From: CAVSPO01 sp963730005
GTDB taxonomy: Bacteria; Actinomycetota; Actinomycetes; Propionibacteriales; Propionibacteriaceae
Direction of reading: 5' to 3'
DNA: 64,000 nt
Assembly (NCBI GenBank): GCA_963730005.1
Contig: CAVSPO010000017.1
Location: 1 to 64,000 of the forward strand
A program made the translations under genes and the position numbers. Below the pieces are notes generated by a model. The model did not search any database. It was given only the letters and a program-made list of their open reading frames with translations, and was not told the DNA's origin. Shown in pieces: positions 20,390 to 30,739 of the stretch (positions are counted from its first letter, which is position 1; each line of letters opens with the position of its first letter).

Positions 20390-20857
20390 CTGTAAGCAGT
20401 CACTTTCGCTGTGGACTCCCGGTCAGGCTAGCAGCGGCCGGTGACGCTCCTTGTCGACGCTCTTAAGGCGAAACTGCGGCACGAGACCGTGCGTCCGGCC
20501 ATCCGAGGACGGACGTGAGCGAGATCGGGAACATCCTGTCCGGTCTCGGAGCGTCCCTCATGGGTTCGCGCCAACAACCGGCGCTGTCCCCGAGTCTCGC
20601 GCAAGGAGATACCCCACGTGCTCAACCGCAACAATCCAACGCAACCCGAAGACCCCGCGCCATGCACCTCCGTAGGGCTCAACCGCACCAGTGTGTGCCG
20701 ACGTCACCCGGGAACGGTCCCCCAATTCTCATCCGCGAGCGCAGGGAAACGCAGTTACCCAAGTCGAATACACCTGACCCGTGAATAGCTGGTGGTTGGG
20801 CAGGCTCGTGACCACCGCGGCCATGGTGGCACGGTGGTGAGGTGATCCGGTAGGGGG
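20390..20857. other. Intergenic stretch between the defence operon and the IS110 element
   Basis: No gene is supported here. It should contain the promoter of the leftward defence operon, but I see no clear -35/-10 pair. Its right part (20604-20764) is a second copy of the IS110 upstream end, described separately. The short open frames on both strands have no family resemblance. Confidence 0.5.
20604..20764 (-). repeat. Extra copy of the IS110 upstream end
   Basis: About 160 bases here match 22161-22324 closely, from AGGAGA through the shared CACGTGCTCAACCGCAAC block to the common end CAGTTACCCAAGT. Both copies have the same orientation and diverge outside these limits. The second copy is the upstream non-coding end of the neighbouring IS110 element, so this one is probably a leftover from another insertion or a tandem copy. 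Confidence 0.75.
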
Positions 20858-22100
20858 TCAGACTGCCGGGTCGATGATGACGGTGTGGCCGAGCTTTTCG
20901 AGCTGGTTGACCAGCCGCCGGGTTTGCTGCGTCCGGGCACGTTTCGCGAAGTAGTCCGCACCGAGATCGTGGTACGGCTCATCGCGCAGCAGCATGTGGA
21001 ATGCGGCGACCAGGATGGAGTGCGCGACCGCGACCTGCGCCCGGCGCGCGCCACGCCGCCTCGATAGTCGGGCGTGCTGGGCGGCAAGGTAGTTCTTGCC
21101 GTGCATCCGGGCCACCGAGCCGGCGGCCTCGACCAGCATCGCGGTCAGCCACTTGTTCCCGTGCCGTTTGCCGGCCGGGGAGTTCTTGCCCGCGGACTCG
21201 TAGATCGCCGGCGCCAACCCGGCCCACGAAGCCAGCTGCGCCGCGCTGTGGAACCGGGACATGTCCCCACCGGTCTCGGCGATGATGACCTGCGCGACCC
21301 TCACCCCGACACCCGGGAATGGTCTGGAGCAGACTCGAGCTCGTGCGCTGCCACGGACCGCACTCGACCGCGATGACCTCATCCAACTCGGCCAGGGCCG
21401 CCTGGACCTGGTCGATCCGAGTCCAGGATCGGACGCCGCCAGCCGCGCATGGTGGGCATCGAAGTGCCCATCCAGCGCCTGGGCCAGGTCCGGGATCTTG
21501 CTGCGCATCCGGCCCTTGGCCATCTCCGCCAGCGCCAGCGGGTCGCGCTCGCCCCTCGATCATCGCGGTCAGCATCGCCCGCGCCGACACCGTCGTCAGG
21601 TTCGAGGCCACCGACGACAACTTGATCGAGGCGTCCTCCAGCATCAGCTCCAACCGGGTCATCTCCCTGGTCCGGTCGCCCATCAGCTGGATCCGGTAAC
21701 GGGTCAGCATCCGCAACCTGCGGATCTCCGGCGGCGGCACGAACGACGGCGTCAACAACCCGTGCTCCAACAACTGGGCGATCCACTCCGCGTCCCGCAC
21801 GTCGGTCTTGCGGCCCGGCACCGCCTTCATGTGCGCCGCGTTCAGCAGCCAGACCTCCATCACCTCTTCGAGGCAGTAGAACGGCGGCTTCCAGTACGTC
21901 GAGGTCGACTCCATCGCCGCGATCGTCGACCCCGCACTCGACCAGCCAGTCCCGCATCAGCCCGCAACGACGCCGGTCGTGGTCTTGAACGTCCGCGTCT
22001 CGCGTGCCGGCCACGCGCGCTCACCCGGCGTGCGCACGCACACCGTCACCGACGCCTTGCCGATGTCCAGACCGGCGACCCGGTCGAACATCACTTCCAT
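20858..22100 (-). mobile_element. IS110-family (IS116/IS902) transposase gene, frameshifted
   Basis: About 410 codons when read across several frames from the ATG at 22100. The N-terminal DEDD domain shows AGLDIGKASVTVCVRT, AMESTSTYW and RKTDVRDAEWIAQLLEHGLL; the C-terminal domain shows IPGVGVRVAQVIIAETGGDM, the catalytic-serine region AAQLASWAGLAP and KRHGNKWLTAMLVEAAG, ending in VIIDPAV. These transposases use a DEDD/serine mechanism and, where studied, a bridge RNA that pairs with target and donor. At least four shifts break the frame, between about 21960 and 21300. The element lies between the defence operon and the relaxase region and is oriented with the former. Confidence 0.8.
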
Positions 22101-22324
22101 CGCGGCCACCCCCTCCAGGCTCGCACCACCGGCCGAGGCCGTCCCCGGAGGGCCTTCTGCCAGGAGACAGACCCACGTGCTCAACCGCAACAATCCAGCA
22201 GCAACCCGAAGACCCCGCGCCATACACCTCTACGGGCTCACCCGCACCAGTGTGTGCCGACGTCACCCGGGAACGACCCCCCGATTCTCATCCCCGAGCG
22301 CAGGGAATCGACAGTTACCCAAGT
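22101..22324 (-). ncRNA. IS110 upstream non-coding end, candidate bridge RNA region
   Basis: This non-coding stretch lies between the transposase start and the apparent element end near 22324. In IS110-group elements the bridge RNA is encoded upstream of the transposase, so this is where it should lie. The distal 160 bases are duplicated at 20604-20764. I have not folded it; the assignment rests on position and conservation between the copies. Confidence 0.4.
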
Positions 22325-22385
22325 GCTATTACACCTCTTGCACTAACGGGATAACATGTTATTAACCGTGCGCAAGGAAGGACTC

Positions 22386-22782
22386 ATGAGCCACGCAGAA
22401 ACCCGACCATCCGGCGCCATCTGCCCAGTCTGCGGTGGCAACGTTTCCCCGCAGACCGGTAGTGGCAGGCCGCGCCGGTACTGCTCCTCTGCGTGCAAGA
22501 GCCGCGCGGCCCGTGAGCGCCGCGATTCGCGCGGCGATTCGCCGCCCCTTCGCCGAACTCAGGCGTCCGGCGGATGCTGCTGGTGAGCAGCTGCGGGCCA
22601 GCCGCCGGTTGACCAGGCAGGCGGCGATCGAGGTGGTGGCCGCCGATCCGGCGGCCTTGAATACGGCGCTGTTGGCCGCGCGGAGGGTGCTGGTCTCCCC
22701 CACTCACCGAGCCTCAAGCTGGGGCGAGGTCGCCGGCACGGTGAAGAGGTTGGCGGCCGCGATCCCGGACGACATCGGCTGA
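22386..22782 (+). CDS. Small zinc-finger protein preceding the relaxase, frameshifted
   Basis: The ATG at 22386 follows an AAGGAAGGA site. The N-terminal part has a zinc-binding pattern CPVCGG...RPRRYCSSACKSRAARERR. One shift near 22530 moves the frame to a helical C-terminal part (LRRPADAAGEQLRASRRLTR, RVLVSPTHRASSWGEV) ending at 22782. Total about 132 residues. Proteins with this Cys4 end and helical tail often lie directly before MobF relaxases on actinobacterial elements, where they may act as accessory DNA-binding factors; that role is inferred from position. Confidence 0.6.
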
Positions 22783-22840
22783 TCCGAAACCTGGTTTTGT
22801 CTGGGTGAGCAGGGCACACCACTGCCTTGTTTGTTGTGGT

Positions 22841-25800
22841 GTGACGATGTCGTTGCACAAGCTGACGGCCGGGTCGGGCTATGACTACCTGACCCGCCAG
22901 GTCGCTGTGCAGGACGCCACCGAGAAGGGTTACACCGGGCTGGCCTCGTATTACACCGAGCGCGGCGAAACCCCCGGAATGTGGGTCGGTTCGGGGTGCG
23001 CGGACGTCGGTGAGGGGTTCCTGCATTCGGTGGTTTCGGCCGAGCAGATGCAGGCCCTGTTCGGCGCCGGCATGCATCCGCTCGGTCCCGAGACGCTGCG
23101 TCATCTGGACCCGTCGCTGCCGCAGCCGGTGGCCGACGAGGCGATGCGGCTCGGTGTGCCATACAGGGTGTCCGGTCGGGTGGACGAGTTCCGGATCGAG
23201 GTTGCCCGCCGGATCGAGGAGTTGAACAAGTCCCGCGGACTTCGCCGGGACGCGCCGGTGTCGGTGGATGATCGGGCCCGGATCCGTACCGCGGTGGCCC
23301 GCGAAGTGTTCGTTCGGGAGTTCGGTCGGGAGCCGAGGGATGCCCGCGAGTTGGCGGGGACGATCGCCCGGCATTCGCGTCCGGCGGCGACCGCGGTGGC
23401 CGGTTTCGACCTGACGTTTTCGCCGCCGAAGAGCGTCAGCACCGTTGTGGGCGGTCGCCGATCCAGACCACCGCCGCCCGGATCGAGGTGGCGCACCAGA
23501 AGGCGGTGGCGGAGGCGTTGAAGTTCATCGAGTCGAACCTGCTGTATTCCCGGGAGGGTACTCGTGGGGTGCGGCAGGTGGATGTGACCGGGTTGGTGGC
23601 GGCGGCGTTCACGCACCGTGATTCGCGGGCTGGTGACCCGGACCTGCACACCCATGTGGCGGTGGCGAACAAGGTGCGCACGGTCGGGTCGGGGAAGTGG
23701 TTGTCGATCGACGCGAGGGTGTTGTACCGGGGTGTGGTGGCGGCGTCGGAGACCTACAACACCGCGCTCACCAAGCTGCTGGAACGCGAGGGGTTGCGGT
23801 TCACCGACCGGGCCTCGCGGTCGGGGCGGCGTCCGGTGCGGGAGATCGCCGGGGTGGCTGCGGAGTTGAACGAGCGGTGGTCGAGTCGGCGCGCCGATAT
23901 CGAGGTCCGGCGGGCGGATTTGGTGGCCGCGTTCCAGGCCGATCATGGCCGGCCGCCGTCGGTGGTGGAGTCGGTGAAGCTGGCCCAGCAGGCCACCCTG
24001 GAGACCCGGGACGCCAAGCACGAACCCCGCTCGCTGGCCGAACAACGCAGCCGTCTGGCACCGGCAGGCCGTCGAGACTTTGGGTTCCGAAGGCGCGCTG
24101 ATCAGGATGCTGGACCGCACCCTCGGCGCGACCGGGAGACCCGACCTGCAGCGTGCCGACGCGGCCTGGTTCGAGGCTGCGGCCGATCGGATCGTCGAGG
24201 TGATGGAAGCCCGGGCGGCGACCTGGCAGGACCACCACCTGCGGGCCGAAGCGCTGCGAATGGTGCGCCGCACCGACATACCGTTCGACCGCGTCGACGC
24301 CGCCGTGAACCTGTTGGTGGCCACCGCCGCCGACCGGTCGATCCGGCTGGCGCGTGGCGACCTGGGCATCACCGAACCCGGACCGCTGCTCCGCGCCGAC
24401 GGCACCTCGGTGTACACGGTCGCCGGGGCCGACCTGTTCACCTCCGCCCGGGTGGTGGCGGCCGAACACCAGTTGGTCGAGTTGGCCGGCCTGACCGGCG
24501 GCCGCACCACCGCACCGATCCACGTGGGCGCCGCGCTGGAGGCCAGCGTCGCAAGCGGGCCGAGAGCTGAACGTGGGGCAGGTCGAACTGGTGACCGCCA
24601 TGGCCACCTCGGGCCGGCGGCTGCAGCTGGCGATCGCCCCGGCGGGGGCGGGGAAGACCACCGCGATGCAGGCCCTCACCACCGCCTGGACCGCCTCCGG
24701 TGGCACCGTGTTGGGCCTGGCGCCGTCGGCGGCGGCGGCCGCCCAACTACGTGAGCAGACCGGCACCACCACCGAAACCCTCGCCAAACTCACCTGGTCC
24801 ATCACCCACCACGACCTCCCACGGTGGGCCCAACAGATCGGCTCGGACAACCTGCTGGTGATCGACGAAGCGGGGATGGCCGACACGTTGAGCCTGGCCC
24901 AGGTGTGTGCGTGGGCGGTCGAGCGTGGCGCGTCGGTGCGGTTGATCGGCGACACCCAACAGCTCGCCGCGATCGGGGCCGGCGGCGCGCTGCGGGACAT
25001 CCAAACCACCCACGGGTCGGTCCAACTGACCGAGCTGATGCGGTTCACCGACACCGCCGAATCGGCCGCCTCGCTGGCTTTGCGGGACGGCAACACCAGC
25101 GCGCTCGGCTTCTACCTGGACCAGCAACGCGTCCACGTCGGTGACCTGGCCACCATGACCGACCACGCCTTCACCGCGTGGCGTACCGACACCGACCAGG
25201 GTCTCGACTCGATCATGCTCGCCCCCACCCGCCAACTGGTCGCCGAACTCAACCAACGCGCCCGCCAGCACCGCCTCGACCAACAACCCGACACCCCACG
25301 GGGTCGGGAATGCGTGCTCGCCGACGGCTGCACCGCCAGTGCCGGGGACACCGTCATCACCCGCAGCAACGACCGCCGGCTGCGGATCTCCCGCACCGAC
25401 TGGGTCAAGAACGGCGACCGCTGGACCATCCAACAGGTCACCCGCCAAGGCGACCTGCAAGTGCCGCATGCCGGCACCGGCAGGCTGGTCACCCTGCCCC
25501 GCGACTACGTCACCGCGTCGGTCGAGTTGGGGTATGCCACCACCGTGCACTCCGCCCAGGGCGTGTCGGTGGACACCATGCACGGCGTGGCCACCGGCGA
25601 CGAAAGCCGGCAGCAGTTCTACACCATGATGACCCGCGGCCGACACGCCAACCACGTCTGGCTGCAGGTCGTCGGCGACGGCGACGACGACACCCTCATC
25701 CGACCCGAAGGCATCACCCCACCCACACCAACCGACGCCCTCGAAGCCATCCTCGCCCGCGACGAATCCCCCACCTCCGCCACCACCCTGCTCCACCAGC

Positions 25801-28501
25801 AGGCCGACCCCCGCCTGCTGCTCGGCGACGCCACCCAGCGTTACCTCGACGGCCTCACCGTCGCCGCCGAACACCACCTCGGCAAGGCCTACGTAACAGC
25901 CCTGGACGGCCGCGCGGAGCAGCTACTGCCCGGCATCAGCGAAGCCCCCGCCTGGCCAACCCTGCGCGCCCACCTGCTCCTACTCGGAGCCCAGGACATC
26001 AACCCACTCGACCGGTTGGCCGGACGCGATCGATCTGCGGAGCCTTGCTGGTGCCCGCGATGTAGCCGCCCTGCTGTCGTGGCGGCTCGACGACACCGGC
26101 CTGCACAACGCACAACGCGGGACGCTGCCGTGGATCCCCGCCATCCCCGCCGCGCTCACCAACCACCCGATCTTCGGGGCCTGGCTCACCCAACGCTCCC
26201 AACTCGTGGCCGACCTGGCCGGCGAGGTCCACACCCAGGCGCTAGCGGCCGAAACCGACCCGGCGTGGGTGCCCACCGGTGTGCGCCGACCACCTGTTGG
26301 GGTGATCGCCGACGTCGAAGTGTGGCGGGCCGCGATGCAAGTCGAACCCACCGACATGCGGCCCACCGGACCCGCGGCGTTGTCCCGGGCCGGCCTCGAT
26401 TGGCAACGCCGGCTCAACCAGCAAATCCGCCAAGGCACCGCCCCCGCGATGGCCGAATGGGGCGAGCTCCTCACGCAGATCAACCCGGCCATCACCACCG
26501 ACGACTACCTTCCCCAGCTCGCCGAAAACCTCGCCGAACTCGCCCGGACCGGGTATGATGCCGCCCGACTCCTCACCGAAGCGGCGGCACAGGGACCCGT
26601 CCCGGACGACCACGCCGCCGCCGCGATCTGGTGGCGCCTCCGCCGCGCCACCACCCGCGACGACACCCCCACCATCCCCGGCCAGTGGGTCGACCAACTC
26701 CCCACCATCGTCGGCACCGACACTGCCCGGCAGCTCACCGAAAGCCCGCTGTGGCCCGCCCTGATCCAGCAGGTCGACGAAGCCATCGAACGCGGCTGGC
26801 AACCCACCGACATCCTCAAACCAGCCGCCGCAGCCGATGATCAGGACCCCTGCCTCGCCCTGCTGCAACGCATCGACGCCCTCACCGCCATGCCCGGCGA
26901 GATCCACGTCGAAGACCCCGACACGCTGCCACCCGACGACCTCACCGAAGGCTGGCTACCACCCGACCCCGCCACCCACCAAGCCCCCGCACTGGCCCCG
27001 GCAGAGGCGTACGACAGGCTCGCCCCCGACCGCATCGGCGACCCCGAATCAGAGCTCGCCGTCGCCGCGCTGCTACGCAACGCCATGGGTGCCCCCGAAC
27101 CCACCGAGGCCGACATCAACCGCATGTTCGACCGCGCCGACGCGTGGCGAACCAGCCCGGTCACCCGCGAACGCCTCGTCCAGGTCAACCAACTGACCCA
27201 GGACTTCTACACGGCCAGGTTCCCCGGATCGTGGTCACAGCAGTACCTGGTCGACCGGTTCGGCGCCGACCTCGCAGGCCATCCGCTCGTCCAGCCCGGA
27301 CACGCCCCCGCCGGCTGGACCAACCTCATCCAACACCTGCGCCAGCAGGGCGTCACCGACACCGAAATGCTCACCGCCGGCGTCGCCCGCACCGCCTCCA
27401 CCGGACGCCTGATCGACCAGTTCCGCGACCGAATCACCTTCCCCATCACCAACGACCAGAGGCGAGATCCTCGGCTTCGTCGCCCGCCGCAACCCCACCG
27501 CCCCCGACGACCGGACCGCCGGACCCAAGTACCTCAACACCGCCGAAACCCCGCTGTTCCACAAGGGCGACCAGTTCTACGGCACCCTCCGTGCAGGCAC
27601 CATCCCGGTGATCGTCGAAGGCCCCATGGACGCCATCGCCGTCACCCTCGGCAGCCACGCCCGCTACACCGGCCTCGCACCCCTCGGCACCTCCCTCACC
27701 GACCAGCAAGCCGCCCTCCTGCAAGGCCACCCCGACGTCATCATCGCCACCGACGCCGACCTCGCCGGCCACGTCGCCGCCGAACGCGACTACTGGCAAC
27801 TCACCCCACACGGCATCGACCCCCGCCGCGCCGTCTTCCCCGAAGGCACCGACCCCGCCGACCAACTCATCACCCAAGGCGTCAACGCCCTCACCAACAC
27901 CCTCGACACCGCGGGCCCGATGGCACACCAGATGATCACCGAACGCACCAACAACCTGCCCCCAGCGCAGGCCCTCGACCAGGCCGCCCAGGTCGCAGCC
28001 GCCCGCCCACCACAGCACTGGGACACCGACTCCGAAACCATCGCCCAACGACTCGAAGCACCCCTGGCGACGGTCCGCGAAGCCCTCGCCCGGCACACCC
28101 GCACCTGGAACCAGGACCCCCAACAGGCCGCCGACCGGATCCTGTTCCGCTCCACCGACGTGCGCCGCCGCCTCGAAACCGCCGCCCGCGCCAACCGCTG
28201 GACCGAAGTCGTCAACCAGATCGACCCCAGGCTCACCAAACAACCCGACTGGCCAGCCCTCGCCCGCACCATCCAGCAAGCCCACGAAGCCGGCTACGAC
28301 GCCGAAAACGCCGTCCGGCTACTCGCCCGCCCAGACCAAGCCAGCCACCGCCCAGCCGCCGAACTCCGCGCCCGCCTCACCACCACACTCGACCTCACCG
28401 ACGAACACACCAGCCGACCAGGACGACCAGACACCACCGCGCGCGAAACCCGAGAACCCATCAGCCCGCGACGCCCCACGGCACCATCACCCCGCCGATA
28501 G
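22841..28501 (+). CDS. MobF relaxase fused to RecD-like helicase and Toprim primase, frameshifted
   Basis: About 1885 codons with shifts near 23455, 24055, 24560, 26020 and 27460; motifs continue across each. The N-terminal TrwC/TraA relaxase has a candidate nucleophile region in TAGSGYDYLTRQ and the metal-binding histidines in DPDLHTHVAVANK. The middle is a RecD-like SF1 helicase with Walker A APAGAGKTTAM near 24650, VIDEAGMAD, IGDTQQLAAIGAGG and YATTVHSAQGVSVDT. The C-terminal third resembles the DnaG catalytic core: GEILGFVARRN, YLNTAETPLFHKG, IPVIVEGPMDAIAV and the Toprim acidic motif IIATDADLAG. It would nick oriT, unwind, transfer the strand and possibly prime complementary synthesis. 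GTG 22841 or ATG 22847 is the start; no clear ribosome-binding site. Confidence 0.85.
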
Positions 28502-28588
28502 CCAAACCAGCGGATCTCACCACGCGGCACCCATGGGAGACACTGGAGCTCACAAGCGGGCCGAGCCACCCGGCGGAAGGAACTCGGT

Positions 28589-29223
28589 ATGTGGATCATG
28601 GTTGCTGGCCTCGCCGGCGCCGCCATCGGCGTCCTCATGGCCTTGCAGTTGCGCACCCTCCGCTATCGCAGACCAGACGAACAAAACCAGCCGAGACCGA
28701 AGGCGGCATGGTGGCTCATCCCCGCCGCCACGCAGCCTCCTGGGCCTGGCTCACCTGGCACCTAACGAACACCCACTGGACCGCCCTCGTGCTCTGGCTA
28801 GCCCTCACCGCCACCCTCGGCTGGCTCTCCGTCGTCGACCTCGACGTCCGCCGCCTGCCCAACAACGTCATCCTGCCTGCCGGCGTATGGGTGACGCTCC
28901 TGCTTATCATCAACGGCATCACCACTGGCTCACCGCACCAAGCACTGGCCGCGGCCGCCGTCGGCGCCGCGGCCGGACTCGGCGCCTGGATCCTCCACAT
29001 CGCATCCCGCGGCGGCCTCGGCTTCGGCGACGTCAAACTCATCACAATCCTCGGCGCAGCACTCGCACTCATCCACCCCAGACTCGTCCTGCCAGCACTC
29101 CTCGCAGCCAGCATCATCGGCATCCTCACCGCACGACTCACCCACCGGCGCGAGTTCGAGTTCGGACCCAGCCTCGCGATCGGCTCCATCCTGGCGATCG
29201 GCCTACAGGCAACGATCAACTAA
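28589..29223 (+). CDS. Prepilin peptidase (A24 family, TadV/CpaA-like), frameshifted
   Basis: The ATG at 28589 follows GGAAGG. The first frame encodes a membrane helix (VAGLAGAAIGVLMALQL); a shift near 28730 leads to the catalytic part: WLSVVDLDVRRLPNNVI and GGLGFGDVKLITILGAAL. The two aspartates in VVDLD and GFGD are the active-site pair of type IV leader peptidases. Several hydrophobic helices follow, ending at 29223. It would cut the leader from the Tad pilin and pseudopilins encoded at 56-57.6 kb. Its place behind the relaxase gene, far from the pilus operon, is unusual. Confidence 0.8.
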
Positions 29224-29356
29224 CCCCAAGCGGGGTCAGATGCAACGAGACCGGCCAACGTGCCGTGGGGGCGAGAACGGTGGTATTCGGCCTGTCAGGC
29301 CTAGCCTTCGTGGGAAGATCGAGGAGGGCCTTGTCCGGGGACTGCGAGGGGTGTGC

Positions 29357-30739
29357 GTGAAGACCGAGTTGACGTATTTCCTACCGGTGACACGAGTGTG
29401 TTTGCGGGCCACGATGACGCGGTTCGTTGACGTGTTGGAACCCGAGAAGAACACGACCCAGGCCTCCGGTTGGTCGGCGGAGTTGGTGACGGTGGCGGAC
29501 CCCACCGAGTCCCGCTCGTTGGTCGTGGAAAGTGGCCTGCTGCGGGACTACGGCCTGAAGTTGGCGTTGACTGAGGACGGCCGGTTGACGTCGGCGGGGG
29601 TGGAGTCGACCGGCCAGGTGGGCACCCTCTTGGCGTCGGCGGCCGGGTTGGCCACGAGCATCGCCGCAGCCATGGTGTTCCGGTTCCCGGCCCTCGTGCC
29701 CACGACCCCGCCCGTGGTGACCAAAGGCGGCAGCGGACGCCCGGCCGGCATCGACGACACGACCCGGGAGTTGTCTGCTGTCGAGGAGCGCTACCTGGCG
29801 GAGCGGCGCGGCGAGGCCGAGCACCTGAGCGCCGCGCAGCTGGAATACCGCAAAGCGTTGACGGCGCTGGGTGAGGCGCGTCGTCGGTACCTGGAGGTCA
29901 GCGAGGCCGGACGGACGCAGGCGTGGAACCATTACCGGCGGGCGGTCCGGCTGCTGGCCGATGTGTCGGAAGAGTTGGCGCGCGCGAAGCTGCTGTTCGA
30001 CGCTTGGCGGCACTCCCACCAACTGTCGACTGAGTACCTCGAGACGGTTACCGTGCCAGTGGCGGCGTTGCCGCTGGTGGCGCGTAGCCCGGCGGGGCAG
30101 CTCGAGTTGTCGTGGGGTGCCGGTGACCAGGCCGAGGAGGTGCGTGGGTTCTTCGAGCACACCGGGTATGTGCTGGCGCGCACGACCCCCCAGGAGTGGC
30201 CAGCCCTGTCGGCGGCGACCGGGCCCGCGGGTGGGAACGCGTCGTTGCGGGTGCGTCGTCCCAGGCCGGTGGGGTTGGCGAGTCTCCACCGGGACGGAGA
30301 CCAGGTGTTGTGGTTGACCGGGGAGCGGCGTGAGTTGATCATGGACGCCGGCTGCGCGGAGGTTCAGGTGCCGCTACGGAAGTCGTGGTTGGCACGGCGG
30401 AAGACGGTGGTGGAGTTGTCGCCGCTGGGGGCGTTGACGGGTGTGGAGTTGGGGGGCGAGGCTGCCGGCGTCGCGGTCGCCGCTGGCGTGTCCGGGATGG
30501 GCACCGGCGCTGCGGCAGCCCTGGAATCGGCTGAGAAGACCCGGACGGTGTTGGCCGGGCTGGCTGCCGCCGGCGAGGAGGACGAGTTGGCTCGGCTCAA
30601 GCGTGAGACCGCGCTCACCGAGCAGCGATTGCTCGCCGCTGGGCGGGCCGCGACAGCAGCCGATTTCGTGCGGCTGGAGTGGTTGAGGCAGCAAGTCGCG
30701 ATCGCTGAAGCCGAGGCGAAGCTCGGAGCCATCCGGTGA
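29357..30739 (+). CDS. Hypothetical protein with central coiled coil
   Basis: The GTG at 29357 follows a GAGGGG site, giving 460 residues. I do not recognise the family. The N-terminus (ELTYFLPVTRVCLRATMT) looks like a beta-rich domain; a hydrophobic alanine-rich stretch AAGLATSIAAAMVFRF lies near residues 95-110; residues 130-220 are charged and helical (EERYLAERRGEAEHLSAAQL); the C-terminal part holds a glycine/alanine-rich segment and a long charged helix. The stop overlaps the WD40 gene start by 4 bases (GTGA), so the two are translated together. A partner role for the WD40 protein is the only inference context allows. Confidence 0.65.
   Translation: MKTELTYFLPVTRVCLRATMTRFVDVLEPEKNTTQASGWSAELVTVADPTESRSLVVESGLLRDYGLKLALTEDGRLTSAGVESTGQVGTLLASAAGLATSIAAAMVFRFPALVPTTPPVVTKGGSGRPAGIDDTTRELSAVEERYLAERRGEAEHLSAAQLEYRKALTALGEARRRYLEVSEAGRTQAWNHYRRAVRLLADVSEELARAKLLFDAWRHSHQLSTEYLETVTVPVAALPLVARSPAGQLELSWGAGDQAEEVRGFFEHTGYVLARTTPQEWPALSAATGPAGGNASLRVRRPRPVGLASLHRDGDQVLWLTGERRELIMDAGCAEVQVPLRKSWLARRKTVVELSPLGALTGVELGGEAAGVAVAAGVSGMGTGAAAALESAEKTRTVLAGLAAAGEEDELARLKRETALTEQRLLAAGRAATAADFVRLEWLRQQVAIAEAEAKLGAIR

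Noticed and set aside
22101..22840. An oriT for the MobF relaxase
   Set aside because: It should lie near the relaxase start, but I found no convincing nick-site-like inverted repeat; the region is mostly the IS110 end and the zinc-finger gene.
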